Shown here: one piece after another, positions 43,435 to 51,355 of the stretch | Position numbering within the stretch: the first letter of the stretch is position 1 | Layout: every line of letters starts with the position of its first letter | Assembly: GCA_964438995.1 (NCBI GenBank) | Contig: CAYTMQ010000003.1 | Span: forward strand, 124,001-188,000 | DNA: 64,000 bases | Direction: 5' to 3' | DNA from: JABMMZ01 sp964438995 | GTDB taxonomy: Bacteria > Bacteroidota > Bacteroidia > NS11-12g > UBA955 | Notes under the pieces: generated by a model | What the model saw: the letters and a program-made list of their open reading frames with translations, nothing else | Database searches by the model: none | Told to the model about the DNA's origin: nothing | Position numbers and translations under genes: made by a program

Positions 43435-43472
43435 TTTTTAAGATTGAAAAATCAATAATCGTTCCAAAATAT

Positions 43473-43480
43473 TACATTTG
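43473..43480 (+). promoter_or_regulatory. -7 element (TACATTTG) for the barrel/GldM-C pair
   Basis: An exact TAnnTTTG ends 10 nt before the ATG at 43491. Confidence 0.55.
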
Positions 43481-43490
43481 AACAGTCAAA

Positions 43491-44612
43491 ATGCATTATA
43501 AACGATTTTTTAAAACAACGCTAACAACGATCATTTTATTGAGTGGCTTAGAATTAAAGGCTCAGCTTGAGAACAAGATATTCGAACAAAAGGATTCTGT
43601 CTATGTAAACGATACACAAACGGTTCGATTAAACATTGAAATGCTCAATTATTTGAGAAACACAGAATATTTTGATTTAATAGAAAAAGGTCAAACCCTA
43701 TTTGGCGCGATGTTGCAGGCACAAGCAATTTATCAACCTTATAAAAACGTGATGATTAAAGCGGGGTTTCAAACACGTCAGGATTTTGGCAGCACAAAGT
43801 ATGTTGAAGTTCAGCCAGTGGTAACGATTTCGTTTTTTAAACACCGCTGGAGGTACAATTTTGGCGCCATGCAGGGCACAACCAACTATGGTTTTATAGA
43901 GCCAATGTACAATATCGACCGTGCAATAATAAACAGAATTGAGAATGGTATTCAAGGCATTTACAAAAGTGATAATTTCTATTTCAATAATTTTCTTGTA
44001 TGGAACGAACCTACATACAGAACTACGACCAATCAGGAAAGATTTACAACTGGATTTGTTGCCGACCGAAAATTGATTCACACCAATTCAGTAGATGTGA
44101 GTTTCCCATTACAAGGCACATTGGCCCATAGAGGTGGTCAATTAAACAACAATCCAAACCCTATTTTCACAAGAATCAATGCTTGTACTGGATTAAAATT
44201 TGTTTACTCGGGCAACAATGGCTTTAAAATTAAAACCAGTCATTATTGGCTAGCAGCGGGAGATTTCTCACCAACTATTACACAACCATATAAAAATGGA
44301 TTTGCTTCATGGCATACACTTTCATTTGTTAAAAACGGATTTGAGTTGATGTTCAATTACTGGGCAGGAAGAGAGTGGCAATCTCCTGTAGGCACTCAGA
44401 TATATAACAATTACAATGTTTATACGATTAGTGATTTCAGACAAGTAAGACATATGGCAATGTCAAGATTGTTATATGCTCAAGACATCAATAAAATGAT
44501 GCAATTGGATTTGAGATTAGAACCATTTTATGATTTTGAATATGGTAGATTTCAATACAGTTATTCGGTATATTTAAAATTAAAATTGGATAAAACTTTA
44601 GGTAAAATTTAA
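43491..44612 (+). CDS. outer-membrane beta-barrel protein, unknown
   Basis: This 373-residue protein has a signal peptide (ending LELKAQ) and a body of alternating strands rich in Tyr, Phe and Trp, ending SYSVYLKLKL, typical of a porin-size barrel. I do not recognise the family. It is followed after 1 nt by the GldM C-terminal-like gene, so the two are very probably made together and may form an outer-membrane/periplasmic pair (inference). Confidence 0.72.
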   Translation: MHYKRFFKTTLTTIILLSGLELKAQLENKIFEQKDSVYVNDTQTVRLNIEMLNYLRNTEYFDLIEKGQTLFGAMLQAQAIYQPYKNVMIKAGFQTRQDFGSTKYVEVQPVVTISFFKHRWRYNFGAMQGTTNYGFIEPMYNIDRAIINRIENGIQGIYKSDNFYFNNFLVWNEPTYRTTTNQERFTTGFVADRKLIHTNSVDVSFPLQGTLAHRGGQLNNNPNPIFTRINACTGLKFVYSGNNGFKIKTSHYWLAAGDFSPTITQPYKNGFASWHTLSFVKNGFELMFNYWAGREWQSPVGTQIYNNYNVYTISDFRQVRHMAMSRLLYAQDINKMMQLDLRLEPFYDFEYGRFQYSYSVYLKLKLDKTLGKI

Positions 44613-44613
44613 A

Positions 44614-45513
44614 ATGAAAACTTTGAAATTAATATTCTTGCTTTTATTTCTTTCTTCCATAAATATAAAAGCACAATCTTCCGCACATTATATTGTATCT
44701 GACTACAATATTTTGGTTGGAGATTCAGCCAAAATAGTTCCTATTGTTCATAATATAAGGCCTAATTCAAAAACAATTCTAATATTAAATAGTATTGAAG
44801 GAGAAACTTATAGAAATAATTTAAAGCCATTTTATTTTTCAAATAACTTTCCTGGAAATTTCACTTTAACACTTCATCTCAAATTAATAGAGAATGGTAA
44901 AATCTATTTTGAAGATACGCAATACCTCGATTTTCACATGTATAAAATGTGTGGAGATATCTATATGCCAAACGACACAATTACAACTTATCTGGGATTT
45001 GAATACCCTATTAAAATAAATGTCAATTTGTTTTCATCAACTGACATTATTATAAATGCTCGTGGTATTAATATTAGAAAAGCAAAAGATGACTTTCAAT
45101 ATGTATTAACCAATACACAATTGGGAATTGCTCAAATAACTATTTTGGGACGAAAAAATGATGGATCTACTGTCATGATAAACAAAATACCAATTAAAAC
45201 TGTGGCACTTCCTGCTCCTGCTGTAGTTGCAAATATTCTACCTGAAGATTCAACCATTGAAATAAAATCCATATTAAATGATCAATTTATGTTTAAATGC
45301 ACAAGTGGTGTTGATTCATTTACTGTTTCTTTTGAAAAATCCGGTAAAAAAATTAGTAAAAAAATTATTGGATCAAGAATAGACACTTTAACATATTTAG
45401 AATTAATGTCATTGCCTCCAAAAACATGGATTTATTTCGAAGATATCTACCATTGGATCAACTTTCCTGGAGGTGAAAATAAAAAATCAAATATTGCCAT
45501 TACTATTCCCTAA
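44614..45513 (+). CDS. stand-alone GldM C-terminal-domain-like periplasmic protein
   Basis: The 299-residue protein has a signal peptide (KLIFLLLFLSSINIKAQ). From about 125 it resembles the last two domains of GldM/PorM: GFEYPIKINVNLFSSTDIII, YVLTNTQLGIAQITILG, INKIPIKTVALPAP, then FTVSFEKSGK, and WIYFEDIYHWINFPGG near the end. It lacks the GldM membrane helix and N-terminal domains. GldM spans the periplasm as part of the T9SS motor. The pairing with an outer-membrane barrel suggests an adaptor role (inference). It ends abutting the convergent regulator gene. Confidence 0.6.
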   Translation: MKTLKLIFLLLFLSSINIKAQSSAHYIVSDYNILVGDSAKIVPIVHNIRPNSKTILILNSIEGETYRNNLKPFYFSNNFPGNFTLTLHLKLIENGKIYFEDTQYLDFHMYKMCGDIYMPNDTITTYLGFEYPIKINVNLFSSTDIIINARGINIRKAKDDFQYVLTNTQLGIAQITILGRKNDGSTVMINKIPIKTVALPAPAVVANILPEDSTIEIKSILNDQFMFKCTSGVDSFTVSFEKSGKKISKKIIGSRIDTLTYLELMSLPPKTWIYFEDIYHWINFPGGENKKSNIAITIP

Positions 45514-46524
45514 TTACTGTGTATCTTGAATATACTGCTTCAATTCAGTCAACATTTTATATATGCTTTTAAAGAATTGATTTCTCTGTTTTTCAGATAC
45601 ACTGCTTATCAAAGTGCTTCTTGAAATCAGGTTGTTCATCCAGAATTCGTTTTGCATATTGAAATCAAGATTGTTTGTGCTCATAAAGTTAAAGGTGCTA
45701 TAGCTGATATACGAAGACATAAAGTTATCGGCTTTAACAAGAATACTGTTGGTTCCTATCATCACATCGCTAACAAATAGTCGATACTTGCTTGAAGTCA
45801 TAGTACCATCGTAAAACATAAAGCCCGTTTCAGCTTGTTTTTGTATATTTCTAATACAGTTTTCTAATGCGGTTGCTACATCTATTGCGTCTTCAATTCT
45901 TTCAAAAAATCCGGCATCCCAATAAAATCTGATTTGTTTAATGGTGCTTAAAACTGTCTCGGCAGTCCATATTTCAGTTGAATTGATTTTTGTAAAGTGT
46001 TTGAATATAGATTTAGCTGTATCTATAATGTTTTCTGGCAATTGAATTTTTTCATAAGAAATATTTTGATATTCTGGCAACAATAGAAGAGACTTCAACC
46101 AATAGATAATTTTAAATTTCATTAAAGTTTCGTTGCTATAATGATAGAAGACAGGAATATCTTCAGCTCCAAAAAACAGCTCTGGGGTTTCGAAACCTGC
46201 AAGTCTTTTAACATTGGCAAGCATGTTTTCAAGATATTCCTTATAAGAATCTATTTCATTGTTGAGTCTATTGGTTCTAAAACTCACTATAGAATGTCTC
46301 TCATTATTCAGGGCTTCTAAAGGTAAATTAAAATGATTGGCAATTATGGCCGCTTCATTTAATGTATAATCGGTTTCATTGCGCAATCTTCTATAAGCGC
46401 TATCCAGACTAATATCAAGCAATTCGCTTATTTCACGCGCCAAAGAGATGTTATTTGGGGTATGGATGTTAAGAATTTCATTCCATTTTGCTTGAAAAAG
46501 ATTTGCATTTTTTGCTGAATTCAT
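45514..46524 (-). CDS. HTH-type regulator-like protein
   Basis: The 336-residue protein has an N-terminal helix-turn-helix (about 24-50, SLAREISELLDISLDSAYRR) and a long helical C-terminal part with no recognised ligand domain (YKEYLENMLANVKRL onward). It resembles a group of Bacteroidota HTH proteins of unknown signal. It lies between two envelope-protein groups and may regulate either. It is monocistronic. Confidence 0.7.
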   Translation of the reverse strand: MNSAKNANLFQAKWNEILNIHTPNNISLAREISELLDISLDSAYRRLRNETDYTLNEAAIIANHFNLPLEALNNERHSIVSFRTNRLNNEIDSYKEYLENMLANVKRLAGFETPELFFGAEDIPVFYHYSNETLMKFKIIYWLKSLLLLPEYQNISYEKIQLPENIIDTAKSIFKHFTKINSTEIWTAETVLSTIKQIRFYWDAGFFERIEDAIDVATALENCIRNIQKQAETGFMFYDGTMTSSKYRLFVSDVMIGTNSILVKADNFMSSYISYSTFNFMSTNNLDFNMQNEFWMNNLISRSTLISSVSEKQRNQFFKSIYKMLTELKQYIQDTQ

Positions 46525-46546
46525 AAAATTCTATTATTATTTATTA

Positions 46547-46554
46547 CAAATATA
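46547..46554 (-). promoter_or_regulatory. -7 element (TATATTTG) of the HTH gene
   Basis: An exact TAnnTTTG on the minus strand ends 22 nt before the ATG at 46524. The remaining spacer to 46714 holds TACTTTGCA ahead of the divergent gene, a box with one spacer base missing. Confidence 0.55.
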
Positions 46555-46714
46555 GCATTTAGTTCAATTAAATTTTAATTATTTATACAATATTTTATAT
46601 CACTTACAGGTCATCTTTATATTTTTTACCAGTTTCACAATATTACTTGCATTATTACTTAACTAATCGGTTTTTTTTGAGTGCTACTTTGCATCAACAA
46701 ATTTTAATACAACC

Positions 46715-47857
46715 ATGAAAAAAACAATTTTAATGACAGTAATGATGATAGGTTTATCAATTTATAATCTATCCGCTCAAACGACTTCAAAATCTAAACT
46801 AGCTTTAGTAGAAATCGACACAAGAGGCCTAAACGATGATGCACATTTTAATGCGCATGATATGCCAGTTACAGCAATTACTCGTTTAGAACTAGAAAAA
46901 ATTGGCATCTATTCTATGATAGACAACTACGACTTAGAATACCTAGCGAAAAGAGACTCTATCAAATTGGATAAATGTTTCAGTACCTATTGTATCTCTG
47001 AAATTGCCAACAAACTAAAATGCGATAAAATGTTTACCGGAAGTATCTCTAAAGTAGCTGATAGAATCGTCATCAGCTTTAAAATCTACGATACCCAGAA
47101 ACAAGACTTCGAGAAAGTGTTGGTCAAAGAATTCCTAGATTTACCTCAATCTATTCCTTCAATGATTAGAATTACATTGAACGAAATGTTTGCTTTACCT
47201 AACAACCAAGATGAAGTAAATACGTTGACTAGAAATTTCATTTTTGACGAGGCGCGTAACAATCCATTTACCAATAGATTAAGAGCAGACGGACCAAGAA
47301 TGGGTTTGACTTACTTTACAGGTACTGCTGCAGAATTACTTTCAAAACCTAGAAAAGATGGTGGTTTCAACGCTCAACCTTTGATGTTCCAATTCGGATA
47401 TCAGTTCGAAAAACAGTATTTGAACCAAGGTAATTTCCAAGCTTTGTTTGAAGTAGTTCCAATGTTAACTGGATTGGATCAAGGCTTATTTATCCCAAGT
47501 TTAACACTTATGAATGGTATGAGAAACAACCAAAATGGATGGGAGTTTGCTTTCGGACCATCCATTTCATTGACCCAAAAATCTAAAGGATTTTACGATG
47601 ATTTCAATCAATGGAGATTGGCTAGCGACACAGCCGGCTTAACGAACAAACCATTTATGGAATATAGAATCGACAGCAGAGGTGAATGGGCATTGCACCC
47701 ATCATTCATATTCGTTGTTGGAAAAACATTCAAATCTGGTAAGTTAAATATCCCTGTAAATGCCTACTTCGTTCCAAGTAGCGAAGGTTACAGATTTGGT
47801 GTATCATTCGGATTCAATAGCAGAGCCAGATATGAAACTGCAACCATTAAAAACTAA
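46715..47857 (+). CDS. envelope protein with CsgG/LpoB-like N-terminal domain and barrel-like C-terminus
   Basis: The 380-residue protein has a signal peptide (ending LSAQ). Residues 27 to about 160 resemble the CsgG/LpoB-type alpha/beta fold: RLELEKIGIYSMID, Cys88 and Cys93 in CFSTYC, CDKMFTGSISKVADRIVISF, and IYDTQKQDFEK. The remaining 220 residues look like outer-membrane strands ending YRFGVSFGFNSR. The role is unknown. It is followed 4 nt later by a small paralog pair, probably in one transcript. Confidence 0.65.
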   Translation: MKKTILMTVMMIGLSIYNLSAQTTSKSKLALVEIDTRGLNDDAHFNAHDMPVTAITRLELEKIGIYSMIDNYDLEYLAKRDSIKLDKCFSTYCISEIANKLKCDKMFTGSISKVADRIVISFKIYDTQKQDFEKVLVKEFLDLPQSIPSMIRITLNEMFALPNNQDEVNTLTRNFIFDEARNNPFTNRLRADGPRMGLTYFTGTAAELLSKPRKDGGFNAQPLMFQFGYQFEKQYLNQGNFQALFEVVPMLTGLDQGLFIPSLTLMNGMRNNQNGWEFAFGPSISLTQKSKGFYDDFNQWRLASDTAGLTNKPFMEYRIDSRGEWALHPSFIFVVGKTFKSGKLNIPVNAYFVPSSEGYRFGVSFGFNSRARYETATIKN

Positions 47858-47861
47858 AACT

Positions 47862-48440
47862 ATGAAAACACTTTCAATGGTGTTTGTATTAATAGGTCTT
47901 TGCACTTTCGAGTGCAAGGCCTATTCTTACAACTCAAAAATCAAAAAAGACTATGAACCTTATAATATGTTTGGAATAGAATTTTCTAAACCATTTAACA
48001 TCAAAGGTTCAAAATTGGGATTGAATTACAATCGATATTTAATTGATAGAAACTACGAATATCTTACATGCAAAGGCTATTCATATGGCATCACAATCTC
48101 ACATCATTTTAATGGCAATTCCATATACAAACACAACAGTCAATCGATAGAATTTAATTATACGCCCTATCAACTTGATATATGGAGCTATTCTCCTAAA
48201 ATAACCACAATAAGTTTCGCCTGTCAAATTAGACATTACGATTTTAAATCAATAACAGTATCTCCTAAAATTAAGGTACTTCCTCCTATGTGCAATGTGT
48301 ACTTTCAATATAACATGCCAATTTTCAATAAAGGTTTAGCACCAAATATTCCCTTCGAGCTTGGAATTGAATTAAACACCAATTTACCATTGATGATTCT
48401 TGGTTGGGGCTTTGGAGATATTTCTAAAGGATTTTTTTAG
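47862..48440 (+). CDS. secreted beta-rich protein, first of a tandem paralog pair
   Basis: The 192-residue protein has a signal peptide (KTLSMVFVLIGLCTFECKA) and a strand-rich body, with HHFNGN, SQSIEFNY, IRHYDF and SPKIKVLPP shared in order with the next gene. It may be an eight-strand barrel. The ATG at 47862 starts the signal peptide; the frame upstream only repeats the previous gene's DNA in another frame. The family is not recognised. Confidence 0.68.
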   Translation: MKTLSMVFVLIGLCTFECKAYSYNSKIKKDYEPYNMFGIEFSKPFNIKGSKLGLNYNRYLIDRNYEYLTCKGYSYGITISHHFNGNSIYKHNSQSIEFNYTPYQLDIWSYSPKITTISFACQIRHYDFKSITVSPKIKVLPPMCNVYFQYNMPIFNKGLAPNIPFELGIELNTNLPLMILGWGFGDISKGFF

Positions 48441-48524
48441 TGCAAAATAATTTTATATTTAATCTATTTTTGCTCTAAGTCATCTAAAAAAGTATATCCT
48501 TATCATAATAATCGAATATAAATA

Positions 48525-49145
48525 TTGAAAGTTATAATTCTTACATTGACTCTGGTGAAATTACTACTGTGTAATTCAATCTCAGCCCAATCACAGCATC
48601 TAAAAGATACCTTTAAAATTGAAAAACACAATTCCTACTACCCTTCTGTATCAATTGGTAGAAGTTTTCAGACCAAAGAGATTAAAACTGGCATCAATTT
48701 GATCATATCAAACGATATTACCAAGTTCAAAAAAAATCATGACACCTTCAATCCCGCTTACCATTTTCCTAAAGAATTTAAAATGGAGCATAAGAGACAA
48801 GAATGGACCTATCATAACAGTTATGAATTTCTTTCTGTCATCACTTTGAATCATCATTTTGTAAAAGACAATAACCAATTCATCAATAGCCAATCCATTG
48901 AATATGCTATTTATTGCGACAACATCTTAAATACTATGATTGGTGTCGGATTGCAAGTAAAGCATTACAATTTCCAAGCGTTTAGCATGTCTCCGCAAAT
49001 AAAAATTCTACCCCCTTTTATCAATTTTTATGCTCAAAGAAACTTCCATCAAGACAGTCATTTCAACATACCAAAGTACGAAATAGGCCTCGAGTTTAAT
49101 CCACGATTGTTGTATGAAATTGGAAAATTCATAAAAGAAAAATAA
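48525..49145 (+). CDS. secreted beta-rich protein, second of the tandem paralog pair
   Basis: The 206-residue protein has a signal peptide (VIILTLTLVKLLLCNSISAQ) and motifs parallel to the preceding gene: HHFVKD, SQSIEYAI, VKHYNF, SPQIKILPP and IGLEFNP. No ATG is available: an in-frame TAA is at 48519-48521, so translation probably begins at TTG 48525. The pair looks like an old tandem duplication with strong divergence. It is convergent with the FAD oxidoreductase gene. Confidence 0.65.
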   Translation: MKVIILTLTLVKLLLCNSISAQSQHLKDTFKIEKHNSYYPSVSIGRSFQTKEIKTGINLIISNDITKFKKNHDTFNPAYHFPKEFKMEHKRQEWTYHNSYEFLSVITLNHHFVKDNNQFINSQSIEYAIYCDNILNTMIGVGLQVKHYNFQAFSMSPQIKILPPFINFYAQRNFHQDSHFNIPKYEIGLEFNPRLLYEIGKFIKEK

Positions 49146-49151
49146 GGTGCT

Positions 49152-50387
49152 TCAAACCGATTCACTAATCAACCAAGCCTCGCTCCATGCCGCTTGAAAA
49201 TTGAATCCTCCAGTAAGCGCATCGATATTCAAAACTTCGCCCGCAAAAAACACACCCGGAACAAGCTTACTTTCCATAGTTTTGAAATCTACTTCTTTCA
49301 AATCAACTCCACCAGCTGTTACAAACTCCTCTTTAAATGTGCTTTTACCATTTACTTCCATGGTATAATTACTGAGAATGTCTGCCAACTTCTGCATTTC
49401 CTTTTTTGATACATCTGCCCATACAATTGTAGGATTTTCAAATGTAAGCTGATGAATTCTTTGCCACAGTCTTGATGGGATTTCAAACAATGGTGTATTG
49501 ACCACCTGTTTCTTTGAATTAACCCCTTTAAAGTCTGTTAATTGATTTAAAACCGAATCGGTTGCTTGATTGATTAAATTGACTTTAATATTAAACCTAT
49601 AATTGAGTTGATGTAACAATCTGCTACCTATGGATGATAGTTTCAATATAGCAGGACCGCTGAGTCCCCAATGGGTGATAAGCATCGGTCCGCTTTGCGA
49701 CAAATTCACCTCTTTCAATTTATGTGATTTAATAAGGTCTTTATTTGCAACCAAAGTGACCATTGCATTTGGCATGCTAATGCCTTGTAAGTCGTTGAGC
49801 AATTTGTCTTTGATATTAAATGTAAACAACGAAGGCACAGGTTCTACAATACTATGACCTATAGTCTTCAAGACATTCCAAAAAGCCTCGCTGCTACCGC
49901 TGCTTACAACAATTTGTCTTGCTTGAATAGAATCTGACTCAGTAGACAATTTGAAGTTGCCTTTTTCTCCCGAAATTGATTTTACACCTACACGGGTGTG
50001 AATTTCAATGTCTAGAGATCGACAAAGTTGTGAGAAACAATTAACGATGGTTTGAGAATCGTTGGTAATAGGAAACATTCTACCATCAGCTTCAGGTACA
50101 ATTTTTACACCGTTTTGTGCAAACCAATCAATGGTATTTTTCGGACCGAATCGATTGAATACTGAGATGAGTTCCTTCTCCCCTCTTGGATAATATTTAG
50201 AGAGAGCAATTGGATCGAAACACTGATGTGTGACATTGCATCTTCCGCCTCCGCTAATCTTTACTTTACCGAGACAGGTAGGGCTCTTTTCAAAGATTTG
50301 AACTTTGTAATGAGGGTGTTTAAGCTTGATGTTAATGGCCGCAAAAAATCCTGCTGCCCCGCCTCCTATAACGGCAACATCAAGCAT
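49152..50387 (-). CDS. FAD/NAD(P)-binding oxidoreductase, HI0933/BaiN-like
   Basis: This 411-residue flavoprotein has GGGAAGFFAA at 8-17, GKVKISGGGRCNVTH at about 40-54, and the C-terminal FAD motif GVFFAGEVLNIDALTGGFNFQAAW. The family is abundant and mostly uncharacterised; BaiN members reduce bile-acid intermediates in gut bacteria, but that role should not be assumed. It lies 10 nt after purS. Confidence 0.88.
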   Translation of the reverse strand: MLDVAVIGGGAAGFFAAINIKLKHPHYKVQIFEKSPTCLGKVKISGGGRCNVTHQCFDPIALSKYYPRGEKELISVFNRFGPKNTIDWFAQNGVKIVPEADGRMFPITNDSQTIVNCFSQLCRSLDIEIHTRVGVKSISGEKGNFKLSTESDSIQARQIVVSSGSSEAFWNVLKTIGHSIVEPVPSLFTFNIKDKLLNDLQGISMPNAMVTLVANKDLIKSHKLKEVNLSQSGPMLITHWGLSGPAILKLSSIGSRLLHQLNYRFNIKVNLINQATDSVLNQLTDFKGVNSKKQVVNTPLFEIPSRLWQRIHQLTFENPTIVWADVSKKEMQKLADILSNYTMEVNGKSTFKEEFVTAGGVDLKEVDFKTMESKLVPGVFFAGEVLNIDALTGGFNFQAAWSEAWLISESV

Positions 50388-50397
50388 TACAGAAGAA

Positions 50398-50649
50398 TTA
50401 GTTAGATTTTATTTTGATGGTATAGCTTTCCATCACCAAGTTTGCCAATAGTTTTTTGCTGGCATCTTCGGCTTGGGCATATGCATCAGCTTCTGTAGCT
50501 GCTTCAGTTTCATAAGTAATGCATTTACCAACTCTCACATTGTCAATGGATGTAAAACCAATGTTGTGTAAACCATTTGTTACTGCTTTACCTTGAGGAT
50601 CTAGCAACTCTTTACGAGGCATTACTTCTATTTCTACTGAAAACTTCAT
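50398..50649 (-). CDS. purS: phosphoribosylformylglycinamidine synthase subunit PurS
   Basis: The 83-residue protein fits PurS in size and pattern: FSVEIEVMPRKELLDPQGKAV at the start, then NGLHNIGFTSIDNVRVGKCI, and EDASKKLLANLVMESYTI. PurS bridges PurL and PurQ in the small-subunit form of FGAM synthase, so this organism should also have separate purL and purQ genes. It lies 3 nt after pssA, away from other pur genes. Confidence 0.85.
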   Translation of the reverse strand: MKFSVEIEVMPRKELLDPQGKAVTNGLHNIGFTSIDNVRVGKCITYETEAATEADAYAQAEDASKKLLANLVMESYTIKIKSN

Positions 50650-50652
50650 TTT

Positions 50653-51339
50653 CTATTTTTTTGGTGCAAAATTAATTAGAATTGATGACAAAACATACAC
50701 TGCATAAAATATCGGTATACACAACCATCCAAAAAATGGCAGAGCAGCTAGTCCAACAACCAATAAAAATATATGATGATAGTAATTTGAAACTGGCCCC
50801 TTTTTAAGTTTAAGACTAGGCATTTTAATTTCAGAAACAAGCAATAAAGAGACTATCACACAATAAACAATGAATACCCAGCTGTTATCAAATATAAAAT
50901 CTTTAGTTTTTCCGTCTATCAAACCCCACGACATACAGGTAAGACCAGTAATTGGCGTTGGCACTCCAATAAAAGAAGTTGATTGTCGAGTATCAATATT
51001 GAATTTCGCCAATCTGTATCCAGAAAAAACGGCTAAAAGTACGAAGGCAAATCGGGCATATCCTTCAACAAATGGCGAACAGGCATACAACATAAATGCA
51101 GGTGCAACACCAAAAGTTACCATATCCGCCATAGAATCTAATTCGCGACCCAAATCGCCACTTACTTTTAATAATCGGGCCAAAAATCCATCAAAAAAAT
51201 CCAAAATTGACGCCACAATCACCAAATACACCGCAATGTCCAGATGATTCTGAAAGATGTTGTAAATCGCCAAAACACCGCAACTCAAGTTACCTAAAGT
51301 AAACAGATTGGGTATTTGTTGTTTTATTTTTAAAAACAT
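50653..51339 (-). CDS. pssA: CDP-diacylglycerol-serine O-phosphatidyltransferase
   Basis: The 228-residue inner-membrane enzyme makes phosphatidylserine, the precursor of phosphatidylethanolamine. The CDP-alcohol phosphotransferase signature DGFLAR, eight residues, G-x-x-x-D-x-x-x-D reads DGFLARLLKVSGDLGRELDS and continues MAD (about 49-71). The N-terminus IPNLFTLGNLSCGVLAI is typical. It uses the product of cdsA. It is 16 nt downstream of the esterase-barrel gene. Confidence 0.93.
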   Translation of the reverse strand: MFLKIKQQIPNLFTLGNLSCGVLAIYNIFQNHLDIAVYLVIVASILDFFDGFLARLLKVSGDLGRELDSMADMVTFGVAPAFMLYACSPFVEGYARFAFVLLAVFSGYRLAKFNIDTRQSTSFIGVPTPITGLTCMSWGLIDGKTKDFIFDNSWVFIVYCVIVSLLLVSEIKMPSLKLKKGPVSNYYHHIFLLVVGLAALPFFGWLCIPIFYAVYVLSSILINFAPKK

Positions 51340-51355
51340 GGTGCAAATTAAAGGA

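Noticed and set aside
45514..46524. Toxin-antitoxin or phage repressor from the N-terminal HTH
   Set aside because: The gene is single, 336 residues long, with no small partner or phage genes nearby.
49152..50387. Bile-acid dehydroxylation gene baiN
   Set aside because: The HI0933-like family is broad and no other bai gene is present.
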